Assembly (NCBI GenBank): GCA_038227045.1
Contig: JBBRQD010000072.1
Span: forward strand, 1 to 29,676
From: JANXLS01 sp038227045
GTDB taxonomy: Bacteria > Planctomycetota > SZUA-567 > H5-PLA8
DNA: 29,676 nucleotides
Direction of reading: 5' to 3'
Part shown: positions 28,043-29,676 of the stretch, in pieces
Layout: every line of letters starts with the position of its first letter
Position numbering within the stretch: the stretch's first letter is position 1
Notes under the pieces: model-generated
The model's database searches: none
What the model saw: only the letters and a program-made list of their open reading frames with translations
Told to the model about the DNA's origin: nothing
Made by a program: the position numbers and the translations under genes

Positions 28043-29533
28043 ATGCATTGCCCTGCTTACCGATCTGCACGAAATCTCCGGTTGCTCGTCGTGTTCGTAT
28101 CGGCGATTTTTTTTCTGTCGTACGCTGAAGAAGCGAAAACGAATCAAGCCGTCAACCGGTCGAAGAATGCGCCACCGAAAAAGACAGGCGCACTTTTCGA
28201 ACGCGTTCTGGACCTCAACCGTGTTCAAGAACCGGAGCTGATACCCGATGAGATGCGCAAGGCATTCGATGAACTGATGGCGTCAATACGGCCGGAGATT
28301 GAAAAGGCCAAGACGCCCAAAGACAAAATCGAGGTGCTCAACAAAGCGCTTCTCGCCGAGCGCGACGTGACCTATTTGTCGAACCTGTATTGGCGCGACG
28401 CGACGCTCGCCGCATGCCTGCTGCGCAAGCGCGGAAACTGTCTGTCGACGTCCACGCTGTACATGCTGGCGGGCGAAGCGCTCGATCTGCCCATCCACAT
28501 GGTCGTCATTCCGCGCCACGCGTTTGCGCGCTGGGACGACGGCAAGGTGCGCATCAATATCGAAACCACGAACAAGGGCACGGAACTCAGCGACGCATAT
28601 TATCTGCACCGCGCGTCGCAGCCGGCCGAGGAGGATGTCGAAAAACTGGGCTGGTGCAAATCGCTGAGCGGCGACGAGGCCATCGCCGAATTGCACGCTA
28701 CCGCGGCCTGTCATCGCGCCGGCGAAAACAATTTCGACGGGGCGCTTGCTCACTGGGACGAAGCCCTGCGCCTTGCGCCCACGCGCTCGGATTACGCGTT
28801 GCGCCGGATCGGGCTGATGGCGGATATGCCCGGCAAGCGCGACGAAGCCCGCGATCGGATGGCACTTATCGCCCGCCGGAAGGGCGATCCGCCGCCCACG
28901 GTTGTGACGGAGGCGCTGATGTATCTGGCGCATGACGCCGCAGGGGAAGGGAACCACAAAAAAGAGCGCGATTTTCTGATGAGCGCATTCGTCGAAGCGC
29001 CGAAGCCACTGCAACTGGGCGTGCTCACGGAACTCGCGTTTTGTCTGCGCGCGCTGAAGGACTATCACGGGGCGGTGCGCTACATGGAACTCGCGGCCGT
29101 CATCGATCCGGAGGACGCCAGCACGCTCTACAATCTGGCGATACTGCAGAAGAATTCCGGCAATCTGAAGGGCTCGCTGGCCACCATCGAAACGGCGCTC
29201 AAGTTCAATCCGGAGAGCTGGAATTTGCAGATTTTGAAAGCCGGCTATTCGATCGCCGACGGCCAGATCGAAAAAGGAATGAACCTGTACGAAACCATCG
29301 AGCACCCGCGCGCGGACGAAGAATTCTGGGAGATCATGCAATCGTGGTTTTGGGCGCAGTGCCAGGAGCGCGGCGAATTCTATCTGCAATTCCAGCACGC
29401 GCTCGAAGCGGCGCACTCGCCGCGCATCTTCGAATGGGTGGATCAGGATCCGGATTTGGATTTCCTGCGCGAGGATGTGAAGTTCAAGGAGTTGGTGGCG
29501 AAGCACCGGGCGCGGTTGGTGGGGAAGAAGTAG
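28043..29533 (+). CDS. Secreted transglutaminase-like/TPR protein
   Basis: The 496-residue product starts at ATG 28043 with AAGGAA about ten nt upstream; an earlier in-frame ATG (27986) precedes the signal peptide by 19 residues and is disfavoured. Residues 1-28 form a signal peptide (LRLLVVFVSAIFFLSYA). Residues about 60-180 form a transglutaminase-like core: LRKRGNCLSTSTLYMLAGEA with Cys133, VVIPRHAFARWDDGK with His159, and INIETTNKG with an acidic residue (Glu174), the order of the Cys-His-Asp/Glu triad. Residues about 230-450 are TPR repeats (FDGALAHWDEALRLAPTRSD, HGAVRYMELAAVIDPEDAST, KGSLATIETALKFNPESWNL). It resembles the SirB1-type core fused to TPR. A peptidase or crosslinking role at the envelope is inferred; the substrate is unknown. 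Confidence 0.82.
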   Translation: MHCPAYRSARNLRLLVVFVSAIFFLSYAEEAKTNQAVNRSKNAPPKKTGALFERVLDLNRVQEPELIPDEMRKAFDELMASIRPEIEKAKTPKDKIEVLNKALLAERDVTYLSNLYWRDATLAACLLRKRGNCLSTSTLYMLAGEALDLPIHMVVIPRHAFARWDDGKVRINIETTNKGTELSDAYYLHRASQPAEEDVEKLGWCKSLSGDEAIAELHATAACHRAGENNFDGALAHWDEALRLAPTRSDYALRRIGLMADMPGKRDEARDRMALIARRKGDPPPTVVTEALMYLAHDAAGEGNHKKERDFLMSAFVEAPKPLQLGVLTELAFCLRALKDYHGAVRYMELAAVIDPEDASTLYNLAILQKNSGNLKGSLATIETALKFNPESWNLQILKAGYSIADGQIEKGMNLYETIEHPRADEEFWEIMQSWFWAQCQERGEFYLQFQHALEAAHSPRIFEWVDQDPDLDFLREDVKFKELVAKHRARLVGKK

Positions 29534-29553
29534 GATTATTGACCCGCGCATTT

Positions 29554-29676
29554 CTAAAGCATCATTCACGCTTGCGGCGGGCGGCGTTGAACTTCGTTGG
29601 TCTCGCACGGCGTATCTTCCCAATACGCCTTTGCTCGACCGCCTCGTTCAACTTGCCCGGCGCGGCGCGATAATGA
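29554..29676. repeat. Palindromic element cut by the right window edge
   Basis: The stretch starting CTAAAGCATCATTC contains a central hairpin GGCGTAT/ATACGCC (29609-29629). Flanking arms both carry GTTGAAC in opposite orientation. The final bases (GCGATAATGA) look like the start of the complement of the left end. The element therefore probably ends a few bases outside the window. No gene is apparent here. Confidence 0.5.

Noticed and set aside
28283..29623. Minus-strand open frame of 446 codons
   Set aside because: It is opposite the transglutaminase/TPR gene, with shadow composition and no start signal.

Overview
The window is one bacterial chromosomal segment dominated by a large ribosomal-protein cluster, all on the + strand from about 3.1 to 22.5 kb. 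The lineage cannot be fixed without a search. Several features point to the Planctomycetota/PVC area or a neighbouring uncultured phylum: secreted HEAT, TPR and NPCBM proteins with small repeated beta modules, long low-complexity tails on ribosomal proteins, an L2 signature reading DHPMGGG, and very many short palindromic repeats in the spacers. Zinc-type S14, S4 and L36 are present.

Layout. 1-2.1 kb: the C-terminal end of an IS630-like transposase, a small membrane-anchored protein, and a secreted HEAT-like protein on the minus strand. 2.1-3.2 kb: a palindromic element, a nucleoside 2-deoxyribosyltransferase-like gene, then a 440 bp spacer with an inverted repeat, a sigma70-like promoter and a hairpin leader. 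3.2-17.9 kb: rplD-rplW-lepB-rplB-rpsS-rplV-rpsC-rplP-rpmC-rpsQ-rplN-rplX-rplE-rpsN-rpsH-rplF-rplR-rpsE-rplO-secY-adk-map. 18.0-22.5 kb: a strong promoter, then infA-rpmJ-rpsM-rpsK-rpsD-rpoA-rplQ, closed by a perfect rho-independent terminator. 22.5-29.7 kb: envelope-type accessory genes (secreted HEAT protein, NPCBM protein, large TPR protein, tiny membrane protein), a family-4-type uracil-DNA glycosylase, a transglutaminase-like/TPR protein, and a palindromic element cut by the window edge.

The cluster makes the ribosome (L4 to L17), the core transcription subunit alpha, IF-1, the SecY channel, and the export and maturation enzymes signal peptidase I and methionine aminopeptidase, plus adenylate kinase. 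Departures from the usual layout: no rpsJ or rplC before rplD, no rpmD between rpsE and rplO, and lepB inserted between rplW and rplB inside near-identical 31-bp direct repeats. Many subunits are enlarged: S5 carries an RGG tail, L15 a Lys/Ala/Glu repeat tail, L29 is more than doubled, and L17, L22, L5, S17 and S19 are also extended.

The most noteworthy signals are: (1) palindromic or low-complexity repeats in most spacers of an essential operon; (2) two palindrome types that enter protein-coding sequence, one adding 45 in-frame codons at the signal-peptide region of a TPR gene and one read as the same peptide, RDRDGPAT, in two open frames; and (3) a roughly 45-residue beta-rich module that recurs in three secreted proteins, four times in tandem in one of them. 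No CRISPR array, tRNA, rRNA or defence system was seen.
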